Positions 55,310 to 63,841 of a stretch of 64,000 bases of DNA are shown here, piece by piece. The number at the start of each line of letters is the position of its first letter. Positions within the stretch are counted from its first letter, which is position 1. The position numbers and the translations under genes are program-made. The stretch lies in the NCBI GenBank assembly GCA_050944455.1, contig JBMNRC010000014.1, forward strand, positions 9,562 to 73,561. Reading direction: 5' to 3'. The notes below the pieces were generated by a model. The model saw nothing but the letters and a program-made list of their open reading frames with translations, searched no databases and was not told where the DNA came from. Origin of the DNA: Anthropogastromicrobium sp050944455. Lineage in GTDB: Bacteria; Bacillota; Clostridia; Lachnospirales; Lachnospiraceae.

Positions 55310-55371
55310 GACATATGGCGTGCCCAAAAGCGGGGTATGGCCTGAAATCTACGATTCGGGGAGTTTTTTTC

Positions 55372-56040
55372 ATGAAAAAGCGTAAGTTTCTGTCACTGTT
55401 CTCAGCGATACTGATGGTTTTCGCGCTTGCCGGCTGCAGCCTGTTCACGAAAAACTACAGCTATTCTTCCGACATGGAAGGCCTGTATGTGAGAACGGAC
55501 GGACAGATTATCGCAACGCTCACAACCGAGTTCGACCAGAGCTACTACGATCTCGCCGAGCTCACTTATGTAGCGGAGCAGCAGGTTGAAAAATTCAACA
55601 ATGACAATTACGCCCAGCCGTATTATTCCTACGACCAGCTGACGGACGAGCAGAAAGAGGAGATGATCCTTCCGGTCGCCCTCAATTCCATCACGCAGAG
55701 CGGGGAGACGGTCACCGTCGTTCTCCAGTTCGGCAACGGCGACATCTACACCAGCTTCAGCGCTATCGACGTGCAGAATGCCGGCGGAACGCAGTTCTAC
55801 ACCGGAACGGTAGGGACCACGACGGTTCCGCTTTCGGGATCGTTTGTCACGGCTTCCGGCAGCGCGGCGGATATCTCCAAAATCCAGGAAGAAACGGACG
55901 CCACGCTGGTTTACTGCGATTACGCGGCGCAGGTAATCACCCAGCGCGATATCGCCTATGTATCCGACGGCGTGACGCTGGTCAACAGCCATACGGCGCA
56001 GACGCCTGCAGGCCAGGGAAGTTTCATCATCTTTAAATAA
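55372..56040 (+). CDS. Lipoprotein of unknown function
   Basis: A 222-residue protein with a lipoprotein signal (KKRK, hydrophobic core, lipobox LAGC with Cys at about residue 20). The mature part is polar, rich in Thr/Gln/Tyr, with a predicted mix of strands (GQIIATLTTEFDQSYYDLAEL; VTVVLQFGNGDIYTSF). I do not recognise the family. It has its own promoter, and GGGGAG precedes ATG 55372 across a run of T. It would be anchored to the outer face of the membrane. glyS follows but a functional link is not evident. Confidence 0.8.
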   Translation: MKKRKFLSLFSAILMVFALAGCSLFTKNYSYSSDMEGLYVRTDGQIIATLTTEFDQSYYDLAELTYVAEQQVEKFNNDNYAQPYYSYDQLTDEQKEEMILPVALNSITQSGETVTVVLQFGNGDIYTSFSAIDVQNAGGTQFYTGTVGTTTVPLSGSFVTASGSAADISKIQEETDATLVYCDYAAQVITQRDIAYVSDGVTLVNSHTAQTPAGQGSFIIFK

Positions 56041-56148
56041 AACAGGCGGATTCGTTCCGCCGGTCAGATCATCTGAAATGCCGGGTTCCTCCGATGAGGC
56101 AGGAAGCCGGCAAAATATTCCCGGAAGGGCGGGGAAAGAGGTACAGAG

Positions 56149-57537
56149 ATGGAAAAAACAATGGATAAAATCGTAGCGCTGGCAAAATCCAGAGGATTCG
56201 TCTATCCGGGTTCCGAAATCTACGGCGGCCTGGCGAACACCTGGGATTACGGCAACCTCGGCGTCGAACTGAAAAACAATGTCAAACAGGCATGGTGGAA
56301 AAAGTTCGTCCAGGGCAATCCCCTGAACGTCGGCGTTGACTGCGCCATCCTGATGAATCCTGAGACATGGAAGGCCAGCGGCCATCTCGGAGGCTTCTCC
56401 GATCCGCTGATCGACTGCAAGTGCTGCCATGAGCGCTATCGCGCGGACAAACTTGTGGAAGACTACATGAACGAGCACAACATCACCCCGGAAAAAGGCC
56501 TCGACGGCTGGACCCCGGAGGAGCTGACCGCTTACATCCGCGAAAACAAAATCCCGTGCCCGTCCTGCGGCAAGAGCGATTTTACGGATATCCGCCAGTT
56601 CAACCTGATGTTCAAGACCTTCCAGGGCGTCACGGAAGATACGTCCGCGACTGTGTATCTCCGCCCGGAGACCGCTCAGGGCATCTTTGTAAACTTCAAG
56701 AACGTCCAGAGAACTTCCAGAAAAAAGCTTCCGTTCGGCATCGGCCAGATCGGAAAGTCCTTCCGCAACGAGATCACCCCGGGCAACTTCACCTTCCGCA
56801 CCCGCGAATTCGAGCAGATGGAACTGGAGTTCTTCTGCAAGCCGGGCACTGACCTTGAATGGTTCCAGTTCTGGAGAAAGTTCTGCTGGAACTGGCTGCT
56901 TTCCCTGGGCCTGCGCGAGAACGAACTTCGCCTGCGCGACCATGACCAGGCTGAGCTTGCCTTTTACTCCAAGGCCACCACGGACATTGAGTTTACGTTC
57001 CCGTTCGGCTGGGGCGAGCTGTGGGGGATTGCGGACCGCACCGACTACGATCTTTCCCAGCACCAGAAATTCTCCGGCCAGGATCTCACTTACTTCGACG
57101 AGGAGACCAAGGAACACTATATTCCGTACGTCATCGAGCCGTCGCTGGGCGCTGACCGCGTAACGCTCGCTTTCCTGTGCTCCGCTTACGACGAGGAGAC
57201 GCTGGACGGCGGCGACGTCCGCACGGTGCTCCATTTCCACCCGGCGATCGCCCCGGTAAAGATCGCGGTATTCCCGCTCAGCAAGAAACTCGCCGCGCCG
57301 GCAACGCAGATCTATGAAGATCTCGCCGCGGACTGGAACTGCGAGTACGACGACCGAGGCGCGATCGGCAAGCGCTACAGAAGGGAAGATGAGATCGGAA
57401 CCCCGTACTGCATCACCTACGATTTTGATTCCGAGAACGACCACTGCGTCACGATCCGCGAGCGCGATACCATGCAGCAGGAGAGAGTCGCCATCGCCGA
57501 CCTGAAAGCCTACTTCGCGGATAAGTTCAACTTCTGA
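56149..57537 (+). CDS. glyS: Glycine--tRNA ligase, homodimeric type
   Basis: A 462-residue class II synthetase of the alpha2 type. Motif 1 region is FVYPGSEIYGGLANTWDYG; motif 2 is FRNEITPGNFTFRTREFEQMELEFF; motif 3 is EPSLGADRVTLAFL. A zinc-binding set CKCC and CPSC lies in the insertion (about residues 92-143). The C-terminal anticodon domain starts at about 365. It charges tRNA-Gly. AAGAGGT precedes ATG 56149. No T-box leader is present in the 108-bp gap upstream. Confidence 0.97.
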   Translation: MEKTMDKIVALAKSRGFVYPGSEIYGGLANTWDYGNLGVELKNNVKQAWWKKFVQGNPLNVGVDCAILMNPETWKASGHLGGFSDPLIDCKCCHERYRADKLVEDYMNEHNITPEKGLDGWTPEELTAYIRENKIPCPSCGKSDFTDIRQFNLMFKTFQGVTEDTSATVYLRPETAQGIFVNFKNVQRTSRKKLPFGIGQIGKSFRNEITPGNFTFRTREFEQMELEFFCKPGTDLEWFQFWRKFCWNWLLSLGLRENELRLRDHDQAELAFYSKATTDIEFTFPFGWGELWGIADRTDYDLSQHQKFSGQDLTYFDEETKEHYIPYVIEPSLGADRVTLAFLCSAYDEETLDGGDVRTVLHFHPAIAPVKIAVFPLSKKLAAPATQIYEDLAADWNCEYDDRGAIGKRYRREDEIGTPYCITYDFDSENDHCVTIRERDTMQQERVAIADLKAYFADKFNF

Positions 57538-57576
57538 GACCAGCTGGAATAACCCGAAAGGAGGTCGGTTCGGGCA

Positions 57577-58929
57577 ATGGCCGGCAACAAGAAAAAGAAA
57601 AACAGGAGAAAGCCGGACGCCGGCACCATCATCTTCCGCGCGGTCGGGATTGAACTGGCCGTGATCGCGGCGGTGCTCGTCATCCTGGGCATTGTATTCG
57701 TTCCGCGCATACTGAATTCCTTCGGCGTCTCGATTCCGGAGCTTCTCGGGCTCTCCGATTCCAGTGAGACAGAAGCGCCGACGGGGGCAACGCAGGTGGC
57801 GTCACTAACCACAGCGGCCGGGGACGCGGCAGAATCGGCTGCGGAGCCGGAAACCGAGGACAACACACCGGAGGAGCAGATCGCCCAGATTTCGCTGATG
57901 GCAGTCGGAGACAACCTGATGCGCCGCTCCGGAACGCTTTCCGGACTGCAGTCTGACGGTACCTACTCCTATTACGACAATTTCGTCAACATGAGAAACG
58001 CGTTCCGAAGCGCGGACCTCACGGTTTTAAGCCAGGATACAGTGATGGCCGGCACAGAGTACGGCGTGACCGAGGGAGACCTCTACACGACCGGAACCGA
58101 GATCGGCGAGAGCATGGTTGACGCCGGAATCAACGTGATTACCGCGGCAAACAACCACATCATGGATATGGGCGCCGATGGGCTCAACAACATGATCAAC
58201 TACTGGCACAGCACCTATCCGCAGGTGACGCTGCTGGGAGTGAACCAGAGCGGGAGCAGCCAGACGTCCCCCGTGGTTATCGACGTAAGCGGCGTCAAGG
58301 TTGCGATGATCAACTACACAACCCTGAGCAACGAGACGGACGCGCTGGATTCCGAGCCTTATCTCGTGAATCTGTACGATGAGGACTGGCTGGCGGATAT
58401 CGTGTCGCAGTGCAGCGAGAGCGCAGATTTCATTGTCGCCTTCCCGCACTGGGGACATGATTCCGGCACCGACATCGCGGATGAGGAAACGGAACAGGCA
58501 CAGCTCCTGGCCGACCTCGGCGTGGACCTGGTGATCGGCAACGGCACCGGAGCCGCTCAGCCCGCGGAATGGATCCAGGGCAGCGGTGGAAACTATACGC
58601 TGGTTTATTATTCCCTGGGCGATTTCCAGTCCACTGAAGAAAAGACCGAAAACATGCTCGGCGGCCAGGCAACGATCACAATCACCAAGACCAACAAGCG
58701 CACTTACATTTCCTCGTGCAGCCTGGGCTTCACGGTTACACAGTATTCCGACCAGACGGACGAGGGTTATTTCAGCACCGTCACGACCTTCCCCTGGTCC
58801 GATTATCTGGAGGAGATGGCGGCGGACCATGGAATTCTGGCCTGGGAACCTGATTTTTCCTACGACGCGCTGGACGACCTGAGAAAGGCTGTCCTGAAGA
58901 AGAGCGACCTGACCATCCCGGAGGAATGA
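57577..58929 (+). CDS. CapA-family protein, membrane-anchored
   Basis: A 450-residue protein: a basic N-terminus, one membrane helix (about 22-48), a Thr/Glu/Ala-rich linker, then a PGA_cap domain (PF09587) with LMAVGDNLM, ANNHIMDMGADGL, FPHWGHD and YYSLGDFQS. The fold is that of metallophosphoesterases. The family is named for poly-gamma-glutamate capsule genes, but no capBC genes are near, so it is more likely a stand-alone wall-associated enzyme. AAAGGAGG lies 12 bp before ATG 57577. It follows glyS by 39 bp with no terminator. Confidence 0.88.
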   Translation: MAGNKKKKNRRKPDAGTIIFRAVGIELAVIAAVLVILGIVFVPRILNSFGVSIPELLGLSDSSETEAPTGATQVASLTTAAGDAAESAAEPETEDNTPEEQIAQISLMAVGDNLMRRSGTLSGLQSDGTYSYYDNFVNMRNAFRSADLTVLSQDTVMAGTEYGVTEGDLYTTGTEIGESMVDAGINVITAANNHIMDMGADGLNNMINYWHSTYPQVTLLGVNQSGSSQTSPVVIDVSGVKVAMINYTTLSNETDALDSEPYLVNLYDEDWLADIVSQCSESADFIVAFPHWGHDSGTDIADEETEQAQLLADLGVDLVIGNGTGAAQPAEWIQGSGGNYTLVYYSLGDFQSTEEKTENMLGGQATITITKTNKRTYISSCSLGFTVTQYSDQTDEGYFSTVTTFPWSDYLEEMAADHGILAWEPDFSYDALDDLRKAVLKKSDLTIPEE

Positions 58930-59142
58930 CCGAAAGATCGGCCGGATAGATTGGCCGGATCATTGCCGACGGATCCCTGCGGGACCTGCCGGCGGATGAT
59001 CGCAAAAACAGCATTGGACAGCAGACGGATGATCTGACGGATCGTAGGATGATTCGGCTGATATCCGCGGTGTGCCAGTTCAGTCCCGGGCCAATCGGCG
59101 ACAAGCAAAACATTTATTCTGAAAGAAGGAAAATCCAAACAG

Positions 59143-59616
59143 ATGAAGAATTACCTGCTGATATTCCTGGTTTCCATGGTGCCTCTCGTGGAGCTCCGCG
59201 GAGCCATTCCCATTTCGCAGGGGATGGGCCTCCCGCTGATTCCCTCTTACATCGTCTGCATCATCGGAAACATGGTTCCCGTACCCATCATCTATCTGTT
59301 TGCCAGGAAGGTTCTCGAATGGGGAAGCGACAAGAAAGTGATCGGCAAGTTCTTTACCTGGTGCCTTCAGAAAGGCGAAAAAGGCGGACAGAAGCTTCAG
59401 GAAAAGGCAGGCCGCGGCCTGTTCGTCGCCCTGATGCTGTTTGTGGCTATCCCGCTTCCGGGAACGGGAGCGTGGACCGGAACGCTGGCGGCCAGCATCC
59501 TGGATATGGATTTCAAATCCAGCGTTCTGGCGGTAATGCTCGGCGTGCTGATCGCCGGCGTAATCATGATGCTGGTGAGTGTCGGAGCATTCGGCGCGAT
59601 CCGCGCGGCTTTCTGA
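59143..59616 (+). CDS. Small multidrug export-like membrane protein (PF06695)
   Basis: A 157-residue protein with four hydrophobic segments. MVPLVELRGAIPIS at the N-terminus and VAIPLPGTGAWTGTLAAS are the diagnostic blocks of the family. Export of drugs was proposed for a founder member, but the function is not settled. AAGGAAAATCC lies upstream of ATG 59143. A terminator follows. Confidence 0.88.
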   Translation: MKNYLLIFLVSMVPLVELRGAIPISQGMGLPLIPSYIVCIIGNMVPVPIIYLFARKVLEWGSDKKVIGKFFTWCLQKGEKGGQKLQEKAGRGLFVALMLFVAIPLPGTGAWTGTLAASILDMDFKSSVLAVMLGVLIAGVIMMLVSVGAFGAIRAAF

Positions 59617-59650
59617 TCAGATCGATAAAACGGCAACAGAGTCCGGTGCG

Positions 59651-59676
59651 GCCCAAGGGCTGTACTGGGCTTTTTT
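59651..59676 (+). terminator. Terminator after the small export protein gene
   Basis: GCCCA (59651-59655) pairs with TGGGC (59666-59670); TTTTTT follows. Confidence 0.75.
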
Positions 59677-59771
59677 AAAAGGAAAAGGACGGAACACGGC
59701 GGATCCGGACGGCGATGCTTTCGGAGCGCCGGAAGAAGAGAAGGCTATCCCGTCAATAATCAGGAATAAAT

Positions 59772-61199
59772 ATGAATAACCGGAAACAGCTGGGGAGACA
59801 GTCAGCAATGGCGGACAGAAAATCGGAAAAAATACAGAGGACAGAGAGCGGCGGCCTGAAAAGCGCCGCAGGGAGTGATAACAGGGCGGCCGGCCGCCGG
59901 AGTAAAGTCCAAGAAAGCGGCCGCGCAGAACACAGCAGGCACGGGCGAAACGATAATCGCGCGCCAGGCAGCAGGCACCCGGAGAGCGATAGCCGCGCGC
60001 AAAACGGACGCCGTATTCATGACGTCGGCGGCATATCGCAAAAGAACGGCCGGCCTGAATCCCTCTGCCCGGCAGCGGACAGGTGCGGCGGCTGCGTCAA
60101 TCCCGGCATCGATTACCTTTCGACTCTGGAAGTGAAGCGAAACCGCCTGCAGCATCTGATGAAGGGGCTGTGCCAGGTCAACCGCGTGATCGGGATGAAG
60201 GATCCTTATCATTACCGGTGCAAGGTCAACGCGGCTTTTGCCTTCAGAAACGGGAAGACGGTTTCAGGCCGGTACGCCGAGGGAACCCATCGGATTGTGC
60301 AGATGGATTCCTGCCTGATCGAGAATCAGACGGCGGACGCGATCATCAAAACGATCCGGGACCTGATCCGTTCCTTCAAAATCAGAGTATATGACGAGGA
60401 TACCGGCGTCGGTTTCCTTCGTCATGTTCAGGTGCGCATAGGCCGCTTCACCGGCCAGGTGATGGTTGTCCTTGTCGCGGCGTCCCCGGTGTTCCCTTCC
60501 CGCAATCATTTCGTTCAGGCTCTCCGCGAAGCGCATCCTGAGATTACTACTATTGTGCTCAATATCAATGCCGCGGATACAAGCATGGTGCTGGGAAAGC
60601 GCAGCATCACGCTTTACGGACCCGGCTATATCGAAGACACCCTGTGCGGAAAGACATTCCGGATTTCCCCGGATTCGTTCTACCAGGTCAATCCCGTGCA
60701 GACGGAACTGCTCTACACGAAGGCGATTTCACTCGCCGGGCTTACCGGCAAAGAGTCGGTGATCGATGCTTACTGCGGGACCGGAACAATCGGCATTGTG
60801 GCTGCCGGCAGGGCCGCAAATGTCGTGGGAGTAGAATTGAATGAGAACGCGGTGCGCGACGCGGTCATCAACGCGGAGATCAATCAGGTCGGGAATATCC
60901 GCTTTGAACAGGGCGACGCCGGTGAATACATGCAGCGGCTGGCTGCGGAAGGCGGCCACGCGGACGTCGTGTTCATGGATCCGCCCCGGTCGGGAAGCAG
61001 CCGCCAGTTTCTGCGCGCGCTGATCAAACTGGCGCCGTCAAGAATCGTCTATATCTCCTGCGGCCCGGAGGCGCTGGCCCGCGACCTCCAGATCCTGAAA
61101 TCCGCGGGATATGAAGTCAGGCAGTGCCAGCCGTTTGATCTTTTTGCCTGGACCGCTCACGTCGAGACAGTAGTATTGATGTCAAGGGCAGACAAGTAA
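59772..61199 (+). CDS. RlmD/TrmA-family 23S rRNA (uracil-C5) methyltransferase with a repetitive N-terminal extension
   Basis: A 475-residue methyltransferase. The Fe-S binding CPAADRCGGC block is at about residue 99, FRISPDSFYQVNP and DAYCGTGTIGI form the SAM site, DPPRSGSS follows, and the catalytic Cys is in YISCGPE (about 425). It methylates a uracil in 23S rRNA. The usual N-terminal TRAM domain is absent; instead residues 1-95 are Arg/Ser/Gly-rich with a 12-residue repeat. ATG 59772 or ATG 59808 (after GGGAG) could be the start. The extension may bind RNA, which is inference. Confidence 0.85.
   Translation: MNNRKQLGRQSAMADRKSEKIQRTESGGLKSAAGSDNRAAGRRSKVQESGRAEHSRHGRNDNRAPGSRHPESDSRAQNGRRIHDVGGISQKNGRPESLCPAADRCGGCVNPGIDYLSTLEVKRNRLQHLMKGLCQVNRVIGMKDPYHYRCKVNAAFAFRNGKTVSGRYAEGTHRIVQMDSCLIENQTADAIIKTIRDLIRSFKIRVYDEDTGVGFLRHVQVRIGRFTGQVMVVLVAASPVFPSRNHFVQALREAHPEITTIVLNINAADTSMVLGKRSITLYGPGYIEDTLCGKTFRISPDSFYQVNPVQTELLYTKAISLAGLTGKESVIDAYCGTGTIGIVAAGRAANVVGVELNENAVRDAVINAEINQVGNIRFEQGDAGEYMQRLAAEGGHADVVFMDPPRSGSSRQFLRALIKLAPSRIVYISCGPEALARDLQILKSAGYEVRQCQPFDLFAWTAHVETVVLMSRADK
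59934..60005 (+). repeat. In-frame 36-bp tandem repeat inside the RlmD-like gene
   Basis: Two units, 59934-59969 and 59970-60005, both start AGCAGGCAC and encode SRHGRNDNRAPG and SRHPESDSRAQN. A weaker third copy (SDNRAAGRR) lies upstream. Confidence 0.75.
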
Positions 61200-61224
61200 A
61201 GGCCCCGAAAAGCCTGATTTTAAA

Positions 61225-61450
61225 CCATTCCGTGGATTAGAGTGTTTTCTTTCGATGAGGAGCAGGAACGCTTTGAGGCAACTTATCCAGAAGAGCCCAA
61301 AAACAAAATGTGAACATTTTGTGATAGGGTCGGGACTTGAAGATGGATGTCATAGGTTGTGACTTGAAGATGGATGTCGGGGTGCTGAGTGTAGGAGATG
61401 GATGTCAGGGTGAGAAATCGTAACTTGTATGTCTGAGAAGTGTAACGTCA
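61225..61450 (+). pseudogene. Probable mobile-element remnant with short repeats
   Basis: After the RlmD-like stop the sequence becomes more AT-rich. A frame without a start ends at TGA 61311-61313 and encodes FDEEQERFEATYPEEP, which looks like a true C-terminus. It runs into the inverted repeat ACAAAATGT-GA-ACATTTTGT (61303-61322). Three copies of GATGGATGTC follow (near 61342, 61369 and 61401), two of them within CTTGAAGATGGATGTC. Repeats at the end of a reading frame are typical for transposon termini, but I cannot name the family. Confidence 0.35.
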
Positions 61451-61664
61451 GACAGCCAAATTCCAGCTTGTAGAAGCAGGAGAATCGGAAATTGTAAAGA
61501 TCTTTTGTTTGTCCAGATAGATCATTGTTCTTGAGGCCGCAATTTGCGACCTTAGGTGAACAAACCTAATTTGCTGAATCTTCTCAAATGTAGGAGAATG
61601 AAAGCTGGCTTGCACATTTAACTGTGAATTGTCATAACCCAATCGAAAATCAAGAGGAGGTGAG

Positions 61665-62204
61665 ATGTTGAACGCCAGGAAGTATCTGAAGCAGTCGGCA
61701 TACCGGCTGATTGAAAAGACGCCCATTGAGAAGCTGACCGTCCGGGAGCTTCTCAAAGATGCGGAGGTGAGCAAGCAGACTTTTTACCGGTATTATTTGG
61801 ATAAGTATGCGCTGGCGAACGAGCTCTATTATGAGCTGACGCAGAAGGACATTATCGATGCTTTCCTGGTCAAGAACGAGGATGACTGGAGAGAGATGTA
61901 CCGAAAACAGTTTGCCGTCTTTCGGAAGCATCTGCCGTTTATTCAGCATCTCTATACCTCCAGGGAGACGGGCTGCACGCTGGACTATGAAACCAGAAGT
62001 ACCATTGATTTTGACAAGGCGTATCTGAAAAGCCGTGGCGCGGATGTCACGGATCCCAGAATTCTTTTTGCACTGGAGGCCAAGGATGTAGGGGGTACCT
62101 ATGCCATGCGGGACTGGATTCTGCACGGCATGGATGTGGACGATGAGGAGATGATCGAACGGTTTTATCTCATCATTCCGCAGATCCTGATGCCCTATTA
62201 CTGA
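61665..62204 (+). CDS. TetR-family transcriptional regulator
   Basis: A 179-residue protein. The HTH is at residues 1-50 (YRLIEKTPIEKLTVRELLKDAEVSKQTFYRYYLDKYAL), typical of TetR; the C-terminal ligand domain resembles TetR_C-type sequences of Bacillota. ATG 61665 follows GAGGAGGTGAG. GC content and codon use differ from those of the upstream housekeeping genes, in line with transfer. It is 123 bp upstream of the arginase-family gene, which is probably its target. Confidence 0.88.
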   Translation: MLNARKYLKQSAYRLIEKTPIEKLTVRELLKDAEVSKQTFYRYYLDKYALANELYYELTQKDIIDAFLVKNEDDWREMYRKQFAVFRKHLPFIQHLYTSRETGCTLDYETRSTIDFDKAYLKSRGADVTDPRILFALEAKDVGGTYAMRDWILHGMDVDDEEMIERFYLIIPQILMPYY

Positions 62205-62327
62205 TGTGACAAATCTGCCGAAGAGTCACTTTTAGAACTTCTCTCTGTCGCTGACACTTCCTGTCCGGAGACAGACGTTGTATTGTTTTCCCTGAAGAAC
62301 CTGTTTATAACTGATGGGAGGAATATG

Positions 62328-63176
62328 ATGAAAACGATACGACTGCTTTACCCTGACTTTGTCAGCGGTGGACTGGAAATCTATTACTTTGGCGCAAATT
62401 TGCTGCAGCATCTTCTGCCGGAAAATCCGGACCAACCGGTGGTCCGAGTGGACATCGCGGCGCCGGATGGAAAAGAGGAGTCGGTGACCGATGGAATCTA
62501 CGGAAGAGAAGAAGTCTCGCACGGGATTAAGAGTGCCTATGAAAAGATCGAAGAAGAGAAGCCCGATAAGATCATCACGATCGGTGGCAACTGCCTGGTA
62601 TCCTTCGCGCCCTTCGACTATCTGCACGGCAGATATGAGAACACGGGGATTCTGTGGATCGATGCGCACCCGGATGTCTCCACAAAGGAGAACGGTTATC
62701 CTTGTGCCCATGCGATGGTTGCAGGATCGCTTCTCGGTGGCGGGGACAGTGTCATGACGGATCAGAGGAAGAATCCGCCCTTTGCAGCAGAGGATCTTTT
62801 GTATGTGGGTCTCCAGGACATCTTCGACTATCAGAAGGCGTACCTCGACAAAACAGGTGTCCACTACCAGATTCAGACGAAGGAGTTTGTGCCGGAGAGC
62901 GAGATCGTCTCCTTTGTGAAAGCACACGATCATCTCTTGGTGCACTTCGATATCGATGCACTGGACGAGCAATTCTTCCATTCCACCTATTATGCAAACC
63001 CGGAGGCCGAGGGCGACGGGGCCGGAGGTGGACGCATGAGAATCGATGATGTAGGAAAGGTGCTCTACCTTGCTGAGAAGTACAGCGATGTGGTGGGACT
63101 TACCATCGCGGAATACCTGCCGTTCGATGAATACCGCCTGCATCAGATGCTGTCGGGGCTGAATATTTTCCACTGA
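62328..63176 (+). CDS. Arginase/ureohydrolase-family protein with altered metal ligands
   Basis: A 282-residue protein with arginase-fold landmarks: WIDAHPDVS (DxHxD) and HFDIDALD (DxDxxD) are intact, but the first metal motif reads GGNC instead of GGDH. It may hydrolyse a guanidino compound, with a metal site different from arginase. The function is unproven. ATG 62328 follows GGGAGGA at normal spacing; ATG 62325 is too close. It lies behind a TetR regulator and before a strong terminator, so the two genes may be a transferred unit. Confidence 0.82.
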   Translation: MKTIRLLYPDFVSGGLEIYYFGANLLQHLLPENPDQPVVRVDIAAPDGKEESVTDGIYGREEVSHGIKSAYEKIEEEKPDKIITIGGNCLVSFAPFDYLHGRYENTGILWIDAHPDVSTKENGYPCAHAMVAGSLLGGGDSVMTDQRKNPPFAAEDLLYVGLQDIFDYQKAYLDKTGVHYQIQTKEFVPESEIVSFVKAHDHLLVHFDIDALDEQFFHSTYYANPEAEGDGAGGGRMRIDDVGKVLYLAEKYSDVVGLTIAEYLPFDEYRLHQMLSGLNIFH

Positions 63177-63185
63177 TGATTGTAG

Positions 63186-63216
63186 ACCGGAGATCAGATT
63201 TGGTCTCCGGTTTTTG
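63186..63216 (+). terminator. Intrinsic terminator of the arginase-family gene
   Basis: ACCGGAGA (63186-63193) pairs with TCTCCGGT (63204-63211); TTTTT follows. Confidence 0.9.
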
Positions 63217-63284
63217 CTGCACGGAATGGGATTTGTCCGGAACGCTGACAGGACTCGGGCTGATGGATTTCAGGGCCTCCGGTT

Positions 63285-63415
63285 TCAGGATCTGAATCTG
63301 CCTTGTCCGGTAAGGACGATGCCCTCCTGTCTCAGCTGATTCATTACCCGGGCAATCTGCACGCGCGTCACACCGACAAAGGAGGCGACGGTCTCCTGAA
63401 GCAAAAGAAATTTAT
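63285..63415 (-). pseudogene. Crp/Fnr-family regulator, C-terminal fragment
   Basis: On the minus strand a frame ending at TGA 63285-63287 encodes LQETVASFVGVTRVQIARV then MNQLRQEGIV and a short GQGRFRS tail. This is the recognition-helix end of a Crp/Fnr winged helix. The cyclic-nucleotide-binding domain is missing: upstream of about 63415 the sequence changes to AT-rich DNA with stops in this frame. The gene was probably truncated by the insertion next to it. Confidence 0.7.
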
Positions 63416-63439
63416 GTATGTAAGATTATCATGCAATAG

Positions 63440-63841
63440 TCAAGCAGATTTTTCTACGGTAAGCAGTTTTTTCATTGCTGCGGTAAGGACTTTTTTCTTT
63501 GGTAAGGTAATGAGTTCTTTCCAGGCAGACAAGCCCTTGCCATACAGGTTATTCAGTAGTTCCGAACATCTCCGGGTGCTTCAGCCGGTAGAAAAGAATT
63601 TCCTTGTTCCGCTTTCATGTCGGTAAGAGCTTGTGCTATTATCAACTGTAGGTCATTACGTTCTTTATCTGTCATAATCCTCCTTATCGTTTGATGTATT
63701 GGCTAACATCAGTATAAGGAAATGATTAAGAATGTAATGGCCTTTTTCATTGTTGGCGATAGTAGTAACGGCCCTTCTTTTCCGGCGAAAAATGGCCCTT
63801 TTATCCCGCTGCTGAATGGCCTTTTTAACCCGGCGCTAACA
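63440..63841 (-). mobile_element. Remnant of an IS21-like element (istA 5' end and terminal repeats)
   Basis: A minus-strand frame (63675 down to stop 63553) begins MTDKERNDLQLIIAQAL after AAGGAGG, which resembles IstA N-termini of clostridial IS21-type elements as I recall them, and then breaks down. A second minus-strand frame, ending at 63440, encodes KELITLPKKKVLTAAMKKLL and has no start. Upstream of istA, four spaced copies of a GGCC(A/G)TT-type word (63738-63831) lead to TGTTAGCGCC at the outer edge (63841), as expected for the multiple terminal repeats of IS21. No transposase domain remains. Confidence 0.5.

Noticed and set aside
56041..56148. T-box leader before glyS
   Set aside because: The gap is only 108 bp and lacks the conserved T-box sequence and a terminator with a U-tract. 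A GGCGGA hairpin near 56046 is too small.
55402..57444. 680-codon minus-strand frame opposite the lipoprotein and glyS
   Set aside because: Antisense shadow; glyS is unambiguous on the plus strand.
61448..61774. 108-codon minus-strand frame overlapping the TetR start
   Set aside because: Its first part is antisense to the TetR gene. The last 60 codons (ending SPASTSWNLAV) look somewhat protein-like and could be a mobile-element fragment, but no start or family supports it.
63303..63626. 107-codon plus-strand frame near the window end
   Set aside because: It is antisense to the Crp/Fnr fragment and to the IS21-like remnant and has no ribosome binding site.
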